IMG/VR virus record: IMGVR_UViG_3300021180_000017 | Span: 1-50,546 of that record | DNA length: 50,546 bases | Source of the DNA: a virus | Strand: one strand, 5' to 3' | In this document: one piece after another, positions 18,222-25,063 of the stretch | Layout: every line of letters starts with the position of its first letter | Numbering within the stretch: position 1 is the stretch's first letter | Notes under the pieces: generated by a model | What the model was told of the DNA's origin: nothing | Seen by the model: the letters and a program-made list of their open reading frames with translations, nothing else | Databases searched by the model: none | Made by a program: the position numbers and the translations under genes

Positions 18222-18691
18222 GTTAAACCAGCCGCCTGTGTATCAGAAAGAGAAACTGGACCGTTAAGTCCTGCTCCGCCTTGAGCAACCGTAGCTTGCC
18301 AGAATGGCAATGCACCGGGAGCAAATGCGGAAAGATTTGTAATTGTTGCCCCGCCAGAAGGAAAATAAGCGACGATCATACCGTCTGCGAATAATGCAAG
18401 TTCACCTGCGCTACTACCGACAGATATCGGTCCTTGAATTGCAAGGAGTGCCCTGACGTCTAATTGTTGGGATGCTGATAAAGCAGCATATTCCGACCAC
18501 TTAATGCAACTAGCGATTTGATTCGCTGTAATTGTATAAGAAGCCGGAATAGTAACTGTAACAGTCCAACCATTTACTGCCGCAATCTTCTGCGCAGTAG
18601 TCATACCGCCATTTAAAGCTGTTCCAACTACGCCGGTAGGGGGCTGTGTGCCCCCGTTCCAAGCATTGATTAAAGCAGTATAGTAAGCCAT
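18218..18691 (-). CDS. Hypothetical protein, structural block
   Basis: A 157-residue protein starting MAYYTALINAWNGGTQPP, followed by KIAAVNGWTVTVTIPASYTI. The N-terminal pattern looks like a conserved small phage or prophage family associated with tail or capsid accessory proteins. No enzymatic motif. It is ATGA-coupled to the downstream gene and start-coupled to the 171-residue gene. Confidence 0.6.
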   Translation of the reverse strand: MAYYTALINAWNGGTQPPTGVVGTALNGGMTTAQKIAAVNGWTVTVTIPASYTITANQIASCIKWSEYAALSASQQLDVRALLAIQGPISVGSSAGELALFADGMIVAYFPSGGATITNLSAFAPGALPFWQATVAQGGAGLNGPVSLSDTQAAGLT

Positions 18692-19206
18692 TAGTACGGC
18701 TCGTACATGATGTGGGCGTTGGCAGAAGCCGTGGCGCCACCGCCGGTAGACGAGTTGAAGAGCAGGAATGAACCTGTGCTGGCTGCGTTACCGATGATCT
18801 GAACCTGTTGGGTAGGAGCGGCGTTCCAGCGGATGATACCGCCGAAGGCATTCATACCTAGGTTGAGTTTAGGAAGTGTGGCGGAGTTACTCGCCTGAGG
18901 ACCTGTCGCCGCTGCGACGTAAGTCGTAACGGTGGTAGACAACGCCGTAGCGTTGGCAACCAACGGACCGTCGGAGTTAGGCGTAGCCAAAGCAGTCGGA
19001 GTCGTCGGGGCTGTACTTGCAGGAGAGAAAGTAAAGGCCGCGACGGTAGAGGCCGAGGCAAAGCCAGAGACAAGAATCTCCAGGACGTCAACGACTTGCG
19101 TCGAAGCACCACCCTGGATACCCATGTACGTAGCGTTGGTGAGAGTTGCGGCAGTAGCCTGAGCTGTCCAAGACTGAGCCTGTGCCGTAAATAAGCGTTT
19201 AGCCAT
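18691..19206 (-). CDS. Ala/Thr-rich structural protein
   Basis: A 171-residue protein rich in Ala, Ser and Thr, starting MAKRLFTAQAQSWTAQA. Composition and small beta segments (QVVDVLEILVSGF, IIRWNAAPTQQVQIIG) resemble capsid decoration proteins. It sits at the head of the 15.7-19.2 kb block of likely surface proteins. Function is inferred. Confidence 0.6.
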   Translation of the reverse strand: MAKRLFTAQAQSWTAQATAATLTNATYMGIQGGASTQVVDVLEILVSGFASASTVAAFTFSPASTAPTTPTALATPNSDGPLVANATALSTTVTTYVAAATGPQASNSATLPKLNLGMNAFGGIIRWNAAPTQQVQIIGNAASTGSFLLFNSSTGGGATASANAHIMYEPY

Positions 19207-19209
19207 AGT

Positions 19210-19494
19210 TTACCTTATGTTTATAGAATCGTATAGTTCTTGATTCTTCTGTTGATATGTTTTGTGGGTATAATCTGGAAGCTTCATTTCTAAAGCACAG
19301 GTGTCACAGATGTACATGTACCCACATTTTGCACAATCTGCTCTATCTCGGGTTCTACCCGGATTCTTAATTTGCATAGAATTACAATGAGCGCATTGTA
19401 ATACGGCGGCTTCTAGGAGGGTTCCGCCGGGGACTACGTCCGTACCTGGAGAGGCACGGTGGTCCACCATGATGTAACCTTCGTGGGCTTTCAT
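19210..19494 (-). CDS. Zinc-ribbon protein
   Basis: A 94-residue protein with three CxxC-type pairs: CAHC, CAKC and CDTC, spaced as in a double zinc ribbon. The N-terminus MKAHEGYIMVDHRASPGTD is hydrophilic. It is TAATG-coupled to the preceding gene. Zinc binding is well supported. The role (structural, or nucleic acid binding) is unknown. Confidence 0.75.
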   Translation of the reverse strand: MKAHEGYIMVDHRASPGTDVVPGGTLLEAAVLQCAHCNSMQIKNPGRTRDRADCAKCGYMYICDTCALEMKLPDYTHKTYQQKNQELYDSINIR

Positions 19495-19802
19495 TACGCA
19501 GGCGCCGTAATTGCCGAGACCTTCAATCCAGAAGAGAAAGGGATCTGGAAGTCAAGGACTTGTCCGGCAGAAAGACGAAGATTCTGTCCTGCGACTGCCG
19601 TCGGGTTAGTCCCGAAAAGGATGTTAGCTACGCCGTCGACTGTTATTCTGACACAACGTGTGTTATTCTGGAAGGCAGCTGACTGTCCGGCGGTACCCGT
19701 GAAGGTAACGTGTTGGTCTGTATTGGCGGGTTCCATCGGGATGGATTGTCCTGACGTGTAATTCCCGGAGTCGCCGTACTCACGGATGTATAGGATGCTC
19801 AT
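19494..19802 (-). CDS. Hypothetical 102-residue protein
   Basis: A beta-rich protein beginning MSILYIREYGDSGNYTSGQS. The segments NNTRCVRITVDGVANILFG and GQVLDFQIPF look like a small structural subunit found near head genes. Coupled by overlaps on both sides. Function unknown. Confidence 0.65.
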   Translation of the reverse strand: MSILYIREYGDSGNYTSGQSIPMEPANTDQHVTFTGTAGQSAAFQNNTRCVRITVDGVANILFGTNPTAVAGQNLRLSAGQVLDFQIPFSSGLKVSAITAPA

Positions 19803-20068
19803 TCATGTTCTTTTCTATTTGGGAGGATTATCTTGTCGAACGCCGCGTTACGGACCCGGATATCCCAGATGTCGTCTCTGATTTCTGCAAATCTCTTGTC
19901 GTCATGACGTTCGTGGTACTCAAGTTTATCTATGATTTCTTTACCTAACGCTATGAAATCTTTACGGAGGTTGTTGAAATGACCATTCAGCCACCAAGCC
20001 AGACTCCAGACGGAACCTGCAGTGGCTAGGATGATTCCTATGGCGTTGACGGAGATATTCTCAAACAT
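19799..20068 (-). CDS. Single-TM coiled-coil protein
   Basis: An 89-residue protein with a membrane helix at about residues 9-28 (AIGIILATAGSVWSLAWWL), then a charged helix (KLEYHERHDDKRFAEIRDD). This topology resembles inner-membrane spanin or holin-associated subunits, though it is far from the lysis cassette. TAATG overlap with the upstream gene. Function not assigned. Confidence 0.65.
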   Translation of the reverse strand: MFENISVNAIGIILATAGSVWSLAWWLNGHFNNLRKDFIALGKEIIDKLEYHERHDDKRFAEIRDDIWDIRVRNAAFDKIILPNRKEHE

Positions 20069-20274
20069 TATTTCTTATTAATACGGGTGTAATCCCCGTC
20101 GTTCTTGCCGGAAGTGACCGAATCAGTCTCGGTTATACCCGAGGTATCTCCCGCCATGAGATCAGCCAGCGTATAGACCTGTTCGATCTGGACGCCTGGG
20201 AAATTCCGTCTTTCCGCCTGGACGTCACACTCCGGGAGTCTGTATTCACTCTCCCACATCATCGTTTCAGACAT
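20068..20274 (-). CDS. Hypothetical 68-residue acidic protein
   Basis: Starts MSETMMWESEYRLPECDVQAE and contains FPGVQIEQVYTLADLMAGD. No known motif. It is the fourth gene of the late unit and is coupled to the TM/coiled-coil gene by a TAATG overlap. Confidence 0.6.
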   Translation of the reverse strand: MSETMMWESEYRLPECDVQAERRNFPGVQIEQVYTLADLMAGDTSGITETDSVTSGKNDGDYTRINKK

Positions 20275-20278
20275 CAGT

Positions 20279-20371
20279 TTAATCCCTTCTTGTGTCCTTC
20301 TTTGAGTCTATTTTCTTCTTCATGTCGGACTTTCTGTCCTTGGCCTTCCGGCCGTCGAATGCTTTAGCCAT
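20279..20371 (-). CDS. 30-residue Lys/Arg/Asp-rich peptide
   Basis: MAKAFDGRKAKDRKSDMKKK and a short charged end; 12 of 30 residues are Lys or Arg. It lies 4 nt before the next gene. Regular spacing in the operon supports translation, but size makes it uncertain. Confidence 0.5.
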   Translation of the reverse strand: MAKAFDGRKAKDRKSDMKKKIDSKKDTRRD

Positions 20372-20404
20372 TGTTAAATCTCCGATTTAACGGGAATGAT
20401 GTAA

Positions 20405-20506
20405 TCATTCTTTCTTGTCTTTCTTTTTCTGAATCTTCTTGATTAACTTCTTATGAAGACGATCCAACTTAAGACGAGCCTTCATAATCTTCTGGACGAT
20501 GCCCAT
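20405..20506 (-). CDS. 33-residue basic peptide
   Basis: MGIVQKIMKARLKLDRLHKK followed by a Lys-rich tail. Its ATG overlaps the stop of the 44-residue gene (TGATG). The amphipathic basic helix could bind nucleic acid. Function unknown. Confidence 0.55.
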   Translation of the reverse strand: MGIVQKIMKARLKLDRLHKKLIKKIQKKKDKKE

Positions 20507-20640
20507 CACGTATACCTACCTACCGAAGAAGAACCCTTGTGCTTGGAATTCCAGATCTTGGCGGCTCTTGTCTTGGCTTCCTCTGTCGACATCCCGCCGT
20601 GGATGAACTTATCTCGAATCTCTTCGTATCCTTTAGGCAC
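20506..20640 (-). CDS. 44-residue protein with GTG start, first gene of late unit
   Basis: GTG at 20640-20638 opens MPKGYEEIRDKFIHGGMSTE then EAKTRAAKIWNSKHKG. The EAK.RAAKIWNS core is a pattern I recognise from short conserved phage ORFs. It is the first gene after the leftward promoter (minus 10 at 20688-20683). AAAGGATACG overlaps the start, so the exact initiation codon is less sure than the frame. Confidence 0.65.
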   Translation of the reverse strand: MPKGYEEIRDKFIHGGMSTEEAKTRAAKIWNSKHKGSSSVGRYT

Positions 20641-20669
20641 TTGACATTCCTATGTATATGATATATTAT
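20641..20669 (+). promoter_or_regulatory. Rightward sigma70 promoter
   Basis: TTGACA at 20641-20646 and TATTAT at 20664-20669 with 17-bp spacing. The first gene downstream starts at 20715. This is the closest match to the sigma70 consensus seen in the divergent region and should fire on infection using host RNA polymerase. Confidence 0.75.
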
Positions 20670-20682
20670 TATTTCCTACATA

Positions 20683-20711
20683 ATTATACACTATGTGGAG
20701 AAAGAAGTAAA
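20683..20711 (-). promoter_or_regulatory. Leftward sigma70 promoter
   Basis: On the minus strand TTTACT (20711-20706) and TATAAT (20688-20683) are 17 bp apart. It would transcribe the whole late unit. It is face to face with the rightward promoter, so the two could interfere with each other. The minus 35 is weak (4 of 6), suggesting activation may be needed for late expression. Confidence 0.55.
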
Positions 20712-20714
20712 GAA

Positions 20715-20876
20715 ATGGATACAGAAGAGGTAGAAAGCTATTCCAAAGCTTATACATTGACCGAGTTTATTGAGATTGATCCTATGAAGGAATTGATGAA
20801 ATTATACTACATCTGGGTCAAAGACGGCAATACTTTGAATATACGAGTAAGAATGGGGGTCGAGGATGCATCGTAG
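20715..20876 (+). CDS. 53-residue acidic early protein
   Basis: ATG 20715 starts MDTEEVESYSKAYTLTEFIE; an upstream in-frame ATG at 20652 falls inside the promoter and is rejected. GTGGAGAAAGAAG precedes the start. First gene of the rightward unit. Small acidic early proteins often inhibit host enzymes, but no motif supports this here. Confidence 0.65.
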   Translation: MDTEEVESYSKAYTLTEFIEIDPMKELMKLYYIWVKDGNTLNIRVRMGVEDAS

Positions 20877-20948
20877 ATAGGCCCTAGGATTCAATTAGAA
20901 GGTCATGGGTGAGTTATTTCATTAAGTATGAGGGTAAGTAGCTAAATT

Positions 20949-21119
20949 ATGGTAAAACGCACGTACGGGCTTCCTAATCGATTTAAAGGCTATTTGGAAA
21001 ATAAGCCTAAATATGTGGATTGGAAGGTAGTTGCGGGAGGAAAAATCAGTTCTATCCAGACGTATGACGTTGTATTCGACGATTATGATTTGAAAATAAG
21101 ACAAATAGGTATGAAATGA
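20949..21119 (+). CDS. 56-residue basic early protein
   Basis: MVKRTYGLPNRFKGYLENKP onward to DDYDLKIRQIGMK. No recognised domain. Its stop overlaps the next start (ATGAAATGA). Function unknown. Confidence 0.6.
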   Translation: MVKRTYGLPNRFKGYLENKPKYVDWKVVAGGKISSIQTYDVVFDDYDLKIRQIGMK

Positions 21120-21226
21120 AAGAATGGAAATATGATTGTCTTTCTGAAGAAGATTTTAAGAAAGCTAGAGAGGCTTTGATTAAAGCTAATGTTAGAGGTC
21201 CTTTCATGATAATTTACTATGAGTAA
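21116..21226 (+). CDS. 36-residue early protein
   Basis: MKEWKYDCLSEEDFKKAREA then LIKANVRGPFMIIYYE. Part of a chain of ATG/stop-overlapped micro-genes (21116-21412). Function unknown. Confidence 0.55.
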   Translation: MKEWKYDCLSEEDFKKAREALIKANVRGPFMIIYYE

Positions 21227-21311
21227 TTCTATGACTGACTATACCGATTTTGTTTTAGTTGAATACTCGGATTGTTGGAGGTATTTCCATAAGATGTGGT
21301 TAGAAGTATGA
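21219..21311 (+). CDS. 30-residue early peptide
   Basis: MSNSMTDYTDFVLVEYSDCW then RYFHKMWLEV. The start overlaps the previous gene by 8 nt and the stop overlaps the next start (ATGA). Translation is supported mainly by this coupling. Confidence 0.45.
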   Translation: MSNSMTDYTDFVLVEYSDCWRYFHKMWLEV

Positions 21312-21412
21312 CTGATTATCAGATGAAAAGAAATCTAGGATTTATCTTTTTTGTTTTAGCTTTATTTGGAATTTGGAAGATTTCAGAAATTTTAGTTAGA
21401 TTTTTGGTGTAA
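21308..21412 (+). CDS. 34-residue single-TM peptide
   Basis: MTDYQMKRNLGFIFFVLALF then GIWKISEILVRFLV; a clear hydrophobic helix after a short polar, basic N-terminus. Last of the early micro-genes. Such peptides act at the inner membrane; target unknown. Confidence 0.5.
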   Translation: MTDYQMKRNLGFIFFVLALFGIWKISEILVRFLV

Positions 21413-21564
21413 AATTTCTGTGAGATATATTTTTCGTGTGATTCATTCGGCCGCGACAACCCCCCGTTCCCCCTTTGTACCCCTTTTGATCTCAGAAAAG
21501 AACGGATGGAGAACAAAACAAGTACGAAAACCTACGGTTGCAAAGGTAGTGCTCTGAACGTGCA

Positions 21565-21671
21565 TATCTTAGTTATACCTAAGTTACTTAGGTAACTAAG
21601 TTATACTTTACACTAGGAATAACTGCGAGTTACTTAGTTACCTAAGTACAACCTAAGCTATAACTAAGATA
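21565..21671. repeat. Long interrupted inverted repeat rich in CTTAG/CTAAG
   Basis: Left arm 21565-21601 and right arm 21632-21671 are reverse complements over 16 bp next to the spacer and 13 bp at the outer ends, with an imperfect middle. The left arm is itself palindromic (CCTAAGT T ACTTAGG). The spacer is 30 bp. The arrangement suits a protein-binding array, a cruciform or an origin. Confidence 0.85.
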
Positions 21672-21685
21672 CTTCTGATTATCCG

Positions 21686-21756
21686 AATAAGGCAGGACAG
21701 ACCAAATAAGGCACAGTAAGTTACTAGGCCTTAATCTCAGTTTGTTCTGCCTTATT
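21686..21756 (+). repeat. 17-bp stem with G-U wobbles
   Basis: 21686-21702 pairs with 21740-21756 along all 17 positions if two G-U pairs are allowed. G-U tolerance suggests the structure matters in RNA and not only in DNA. The loop of 37 nt contains TTACTAGGCCTTAA. Confidence 0.75.
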
Positions 21757-21962
21757 CTTATTCTTGCCACAATCCTGCGACGACTTGTCGCAGCAGTTAC
21801 AACCTCCGATGTCTTGGATTGCCTTTACACAACTTCTCTGGTTTGCTACCATCTATGTACGGTCAAGTTGTGTCACGGCACTTGTGCAACGCACACATTA
21901 GACCGGGCTGTCGTGGACTAAAATCGTAAACCGATACAGCATTGCCTACGCCTTGCCAGCTA

Positions 21963-21983
21963 GGCCAAGCATTCCGCTTGGCC
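21963..21983 (+). other. Hairpin before the 22006 gene
   Basis: GGCCAAGC and GCTTGGCC form a perfect 8-bp stem with an ATTCC loop, ending 22 nt before the ATG at 22006. It could protect the mRNA 5' end or tune translation. No U tract follows, so it is not a terminator. Confidence 0.65.
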
Positions 21984-22005
21984 GTAAATGGAAAGGACAA
22001 GGCAA

Positions 22006-22218
22006 ATGAAACACGTCTACTATTGCCAAGGCGACGGCGGACAATGGAACGTCAAGGTTGAGGTATTACAGCCTGAGCCGGGATATAACATTCTCGCCGG
22101 TACTCAATTGAAGGTTGTTCGCGCTATTGAAAGCGGAGCAACCGGAACACTCGGTAGTGACGGGCATATGTACATGCTCGTTCCTGATTGTGATCTATAC
22201 GACAAGCCTCAGGATTAG
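22006..22218 (+). CDS. 70-residue hypothetical protein
   Basis: Start chosen at ATG 22006 (MKHVYYCQGDGGQWNVKVEV) with GGAAAGGACAAGG upstream; ATG 21988 is in frame but has no site. Beta-rich with a Gly/Thr core (GATGTLGSDGHMY). Function unknown. Confidence 0.65.
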   Translation: MKHVYYCQGDGGQWNVKVEVLQPEPGYNILAGTQLKVVRAIESGATGTLGSDGHMYMLVPDCDLYDKPQD

Positions 22219-22226
22219 GTGCAATC

Positions 22227-22295
22227 ATGTATGATTACAACCATCACGTGTTTGCGTATCTCCTTTATTGGTACATGAAAGGGGTACGTAAATGA
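22227..22295 (+). CDS. Possible 22-residue peptide
   Basis: MYDYNHHVFAYLLYWYMKGV then RK, aromatic-rich. Its TGA overlaps the next ATG (ATGA). This is the only support, so it may be a leader peptide coupling translation of the next gene. Confidence 0.3.
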   Translation: MYDYNHHVFAYLLYWYMKGVRK

Positions 22296-22597
22296 CAAGC
22301 CGAGTTGATATTCACATAGCAACAGAGCAGGCGAAACGCGACAAGTATCTCTATTTGAAGTATGTCCAAAAGATAGTACGCTTACCTGCCCAAGTAGTAT
22401 CTATCTTGTACAAGATGGGAGAAATACCGCCTGCGTTTCCGTTACCTGCAATCGCTTTGCAGGTTATTCACGCCTATGAACCGGATGACGGTTACAATGG
22501 CGATGTCCACTATATTGTTATTGAGGACTATACCAATCGGAAAGCTGATGTTTATTGGCCTAACGATAAGCCTCAATACAATATCCCTTGGAAATAA
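22292..22597 (+). CDS. 101-residue hypothetical protein
   Basis: Starts MTSRVDIHIATEQAKRDKYL. The C-terminal half (HYIVIEDYTNRKADVYWPND) is acidic and aromatic. AAAGGGGTACGTAA precedes the ATG. No recognised domain. Confidence 0.6.
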   Translation: MTSRVDIHIATEQAKRDKYLYLKYVQKIVRLPAQVVSILYKMGEIPPAFPLPAIALQVIHAYEPDDGYNGDVHYIVIEDYTNRKADVYWPNDKPQYNIPWK

Positions 22598-22659
22598 ACC
22601 TGTCATCAAACGCTGGCAAGACGCGGGCAATGTTGTATCACAACCGAAAGGGACTACAC

Positions 22660-23907
22660 ATGACTACCAATACAGAACATCGTAGAGTTGCTGGCGTTAA
22701 TCCGTTGGCTATCAAGTTGGCAGCCAAACTCCCGGAAGAGTTCTTCGAGAGTGCCGACATGGTATTCGACGCCGATCTGGTTAAGAAAACCAGCGCGGTT
22801 GTGATCCTGCCAATCATCAAGTCTGTCTACACTAGAGACGAGCGGAAGGTTTGGCCTCGTCTCGATGCCGGCCGTGTTGATGGCGAAGTTGACTACACCT
22901 GCAACAACCCTGATTGGACGAAGGCCATGAACGGCAAGCGGACTGTCTGGGTTTCGTTCTTCGATACCATCGTATTGCGTTCAGCCAAGGCGATGGCGAT
23001 AACGTCTCAGATTGAAAACGTTGAGACACTCGCTAAGGCCGAAGGCAAAACGTCCGGCGGTATCGGTATCAAGCTAGACCGGGATAGTGACGTCGCCACA
23101 CTTGAGGCGAAGTTGTCGTCCTACAAGAATACTTTCCGCAAGGCGATCCGTCTCATGCAGGCGGAAGAGGCAGCGGCGGAGTATTACCCGGAGATGAAGT
23201 TCTCTTACCGGAAGGACACGGACGGCGGAATCAAGCAATGTGCTGAACCGATCATGGCATACCCGCAGGAATTGCCACTACTCGGCGAGAACTTCACTGT
23301 TACCCAATTCACCGGGCTTGACTTCAAAGCTGTTCAAGACAGCGGTGAGACGGACCCGGAGAAGCGATGGCAGATACTCCTAGCGACGAAGGCGAAGGGT
23401 ACGTCTGAGGACGAGGACGACGAGGACAACATCGAGATCAACAACTACAAACGCTTTGAGACAGGCGCGGCCTCGATGCTGTACTACCTCGAACAGGCGG
23501 CGAACACGACGAAACTCTATTCGACTTTCGACAAGGCGAAAGAGATCACGTCGGTTGCCGACTTCATCAAGACACTTGTTGAGTTGGCCGTCGAATTGGG
23601 CAGCATCGCTCAACACCTGAAGGCACCTCGAAAGGGAGGCAAGGGCAGCCTCTACGAACAGGCGATGGCAGCGAGTGAACAGACGGAAGAGGAAGCCGAG
23701 GCCGAGACAATCCAATCGGCTGAGGTGTATTCGCCTGAGAACTACATCGCCCTTGAGATCGGACAATACCGGACTGACTACCCCGCCGAAACCAAGGGGA
23801 TGTCCGACGAGTACCTGTTCAATCTCGTCATGTCTACGACGGATGACATGGAACCCGCCGCTTGGAAGGCCTTGCTCAAGGCCAACCCGCAACGGCGTAT
23901 CGCCTAA
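22660..23907 (+). CDS. 415-residue hypothetical early protein
   Basis: Start at ATG 22660 (MTTNTEHRRVAGVNPLAIKL), after AAAGGGACTACAC. The N-terminal 190 residues contain a mixed fold (VVILPIIKSVYTRDERKVWP). There is an acidic patch SEDEDDEDNIEINN at about residue 250, and a helical C-terminal half. It stands alone between a structured region and a strong terminator, so it is probably expressed at high level as a monocistronic message. Not recognised; a DNA-mimic or inhibitor role is conceivable from the acidic patch but unsupported. Confidence 0.75.
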   Translation: MTTNTEHRRVAGVNPLAIKLAAKLPEEFFESADMVFDADLVKKTSAVVILPIIKSVYTRDERKVWPRLDAGRVDGEVDYTCNNPDWTKAMNGKRTVWVSFFDTIVLRSAKAMAITSQIENVETLAKAEGKTSGGIGIKLDRDSDVATLEAKLSSYKNTFRKAIRLMQAEEAAAEYYPEMKFSYRKDTDGGIKQCAEPIMAYPQELPLLGENFTVTQFTGLDFKAVQDSGETDPEKRWQILLATKAKGTSEDEDDEDNIEINNYKRFETGAASMLYYLEQAANTTKLYSTFDKAKEITSVADFIKTLVELAVELGSIAQHLKAPRKGGKGSLYEQAMAASEQTEEEAEAETIQSAEVYSPENYIALEIGQYRTDYPAETKGMSDEYLFNLVMSTTDDMEPAAWKALLKANPQRRIA

Positions 23908-23924
23908 TCTGACCTGACTACTAA

Positions 23925-23956
23925 CCCCATGCTCTTAACCGGGCATGGGGTTTTTT
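23925..23956 (+). terminator. Rho-independent terminator
   Basis: CCCCATGC/GCATGGGG 8-bp stem, 10-nt loop, then six Ts (23951-23956). It ends the transcript of the 415-residue gene 17 nt after its stop. Confidence 0.9.
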
Positions 23957-24011
23957 ATTGTCTTAATCGATGCAATTGCATTTAACTCTTTAGTTAACAA
24001 TCTGAATCAAC

Positions 24012-24027
24012 TGTGATGTAAATCACA
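24012..24027. promoter_or_regulatory. CRP-like palindrome
   Basis: TGTGA (24012-24016), six bases, TCACA (24023-24027). The surrounding 22-mer matches the E. coli CRP consensus at about 18 positions by eye. A second element, TCACACTGTGA, lies about 20 bp downstream, and a 12-bp palindrome ATGCAATTGCAT about 40 bp upstream. The nearest recognised promoter is 160 bp downstream. Function is inferred. Confidence 0.5.
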
Positions 24028-24188
24028 TTCATCTGTTGCGGGTTTATCACACTGTGACATTTATGCCACACCCGAAAAAAGTGACAGGAACAACACGCGC
24101 GCGACACAAACCCCTCCCCGACAACACCAACCTACATGCGGAGAATACTACTTCCGCGTGCCATCGTCTAAACCTCGGCCATGTAAGG

Positions 24189-24217
24189 TTGCATCATCTC
24201 GGTTGGTTTGCTATAAT
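24189..24217 (+). promoter_or_regulatory. Sigma70 promoter with extended minus 10 (copy 1)
   Basis: TTGCAT (24189-24194), 17 bp, TATAAT (24212-24217), with TGC before the minus 10. The same sequence layout recurs at 26964-26992. It drives the gene cluster starting at 24472. Confidence 0.85.
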
Positions 24218-24471
24218 TATAGGGTAAGGTAGAGATCGGGGAATTAACCGGTCTCGCCTTGCTACCGAACATGAATGTGCGGGTTCGTTTCCTGAAGATG
24301 CGGGTTCGTTTCCCGACGGGCGTCCGTTGGCCTCCGATCTGTCAGTACAACAACGGCATGCTGGAACAGCATCAAATAGCAGCCGAGCAACTGCCTACAA
24401 AACTGTTCACTCCCTTCCGGATTAGTGTCCGCGGAGGGAGCATTTACTCATACTCTCGGAAGGAGAATCAA
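24218..24471 (+). other. Structured 5' leader of the 24.5-kb gene cluster
   Basis: A 254-nt untranslated leader. It begins with a long imperfect stem (GAGATCGG...CCGGTCTC). It contains two direct copies of TGCGGGTTCGTTTCC 23 bp apart (24277-24291 and 24300-24314) and a stem around CTCCCTTCC...GGAGGGAG (24412-24442). An ORF opens at TTG 24259 in frame with the gene but lacks a good start. The repeats resemble a T-arm (CGGG-TTCGTTT-CCCG), but no tRNA body is seen. Confidence 0.55.
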
Positions 24472-24705
24472 ATGGGTGTACGTCAATTTCGATTGGGCTA
24501 TAAACACGGATTAGAAGGGATTCGTGCGTTATCTCATCGTAAATGTCGTCGTTACGATAGCACTTCTGCCAACGAGGGCTATCTTTTTGGATACTCAAAA
24601 GGTTTGCGTGAACGTTTTGAACAAAACAAAAAGGTAGGTTTAGATTATTCCAAACCTCTGAATAACCAAAACTTTACGCACGGATGGAGGAAGACATGCA
24701 AATGA
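24472..24705 (+). CDS. 77-residue basic protein
   Basis: ATG 24472 follows GGAAGGAGAATCAA, a strong site. MGVRQFRLGYKHGLEGIRAL then SHRKCRRYDS; contains two G-Y-x-x-G-L repeats (LGYKHGLEG and FGYSKGLRE). Basic and possibly nucleic-acid-binding. Unknown function. Confidence 0.65.
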   Translation: MGVRQFRLGYKHGLEGIRALSHRKCRRYDSTSANEGYLFGYSKGLRERFEQNKKVGLDYSKPLNNQNFTHGWRKTCK

Positions 24706-24875
24706 CTAACAAAGAACTGCTTGTACTTGCTAACACCGTGAAGCACAATCTCGATCTGCTCAATCCGCCACAACTCCAACGGACGTATCTCAGGAACGCC
24801 CAGGTGAATATCCACAAGATCATCACCGAACTCGAAGATCGCATCACGAAGACTGCGGAGGGATGGAGTTTTTGA
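24696..24875 (+). CDS. 59-residue hypothetical protein
   Basis: Starts at ATG 24696 (MQMTNKELLVLANTVKHNLD) with GGAGG five bases before it; overlaps the preceding gene by 10 nt. Helical, ends TKTAEGWSF. Function unknown. Confidence 0.6.
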   Translation: MQMTNKELLVLANTVKHNLDLLNPPQLQRTYLRNAQVNIHKIITELEDRITKTAEGWSF

Positions 24876-24877
24876 AA

Positions 24878-25063
24878 ATGAAACCTCAGACTATCCGTGA
24901 GATCGAAGAACAGATGGCTGACGTGATGACGTCTGAAAACATCCCGTACCAGCCTATCGTCGACGAATTCCACCGTCTGCTATCCATCATGGGTAACGCT
25001 GACGGTGATGAACTGATCGCCCTTACTTTAGTAGCAATGGTCAACTCTGTACGGGAGGGTTGA
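24878..25063 (+). CDS. 61-residue acidic helical protein
   Basis: ATG 24878 (MKPQTIREIEEQMADVMTSE) is preferred over the in-frame ATG 24863, which touches its own GGAGGG. Two helices predicted by pattern; acidic. Unknown. Confidence 0.6.
   Translation: MKPQTIREIEEQMADVMTSENIPYQPIVDEFHRLLSIMGNADGDELIALTLVAMVNSVREG

Larger units (their letters stand above)
21413..22005 (+). other. Structured non-coding region (about 590 bp)
   Basis: No credible gene is seen. ORFs of about 30 codons at 21506 and 21809 lack ribosome sites and run through hairpins. From left to right the region holds a C-rich tract (21458-21487), a 107-bp interrupted dyad (21565-21671), a 17-bp stem with two G-U pairs (21686-21702 with 21740-21756), a 7-bp CTGCGAC hairpin (21775-21793), a 9-bp stem (21827-21835 with 21865-21873), and a hairpin just before the next gene (21963-21983). 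This could be a replication origin, a structured RNA or a leader. Confidence 0.7.

Noticed and set aside
21455-21489. G-quadruplex on the minus strand
   Set aside because: Only three clear G tracts (GGGG, GGGGG, GGGGGG); a stable four-tract quadruplex is not evident.
23380-23892. Minus-strand ORF of 170 codons within the 415-residue gene
   Set aside because: Arg/Leu/Val-rich shadow opposite a gene with a good start and terminator.
24270-24320. tRNA suggested by GGGTTCG repeats
   Set aside because: Only a T-arm-like stem is found; no acceptor, D or anticodon stem in the right positions.
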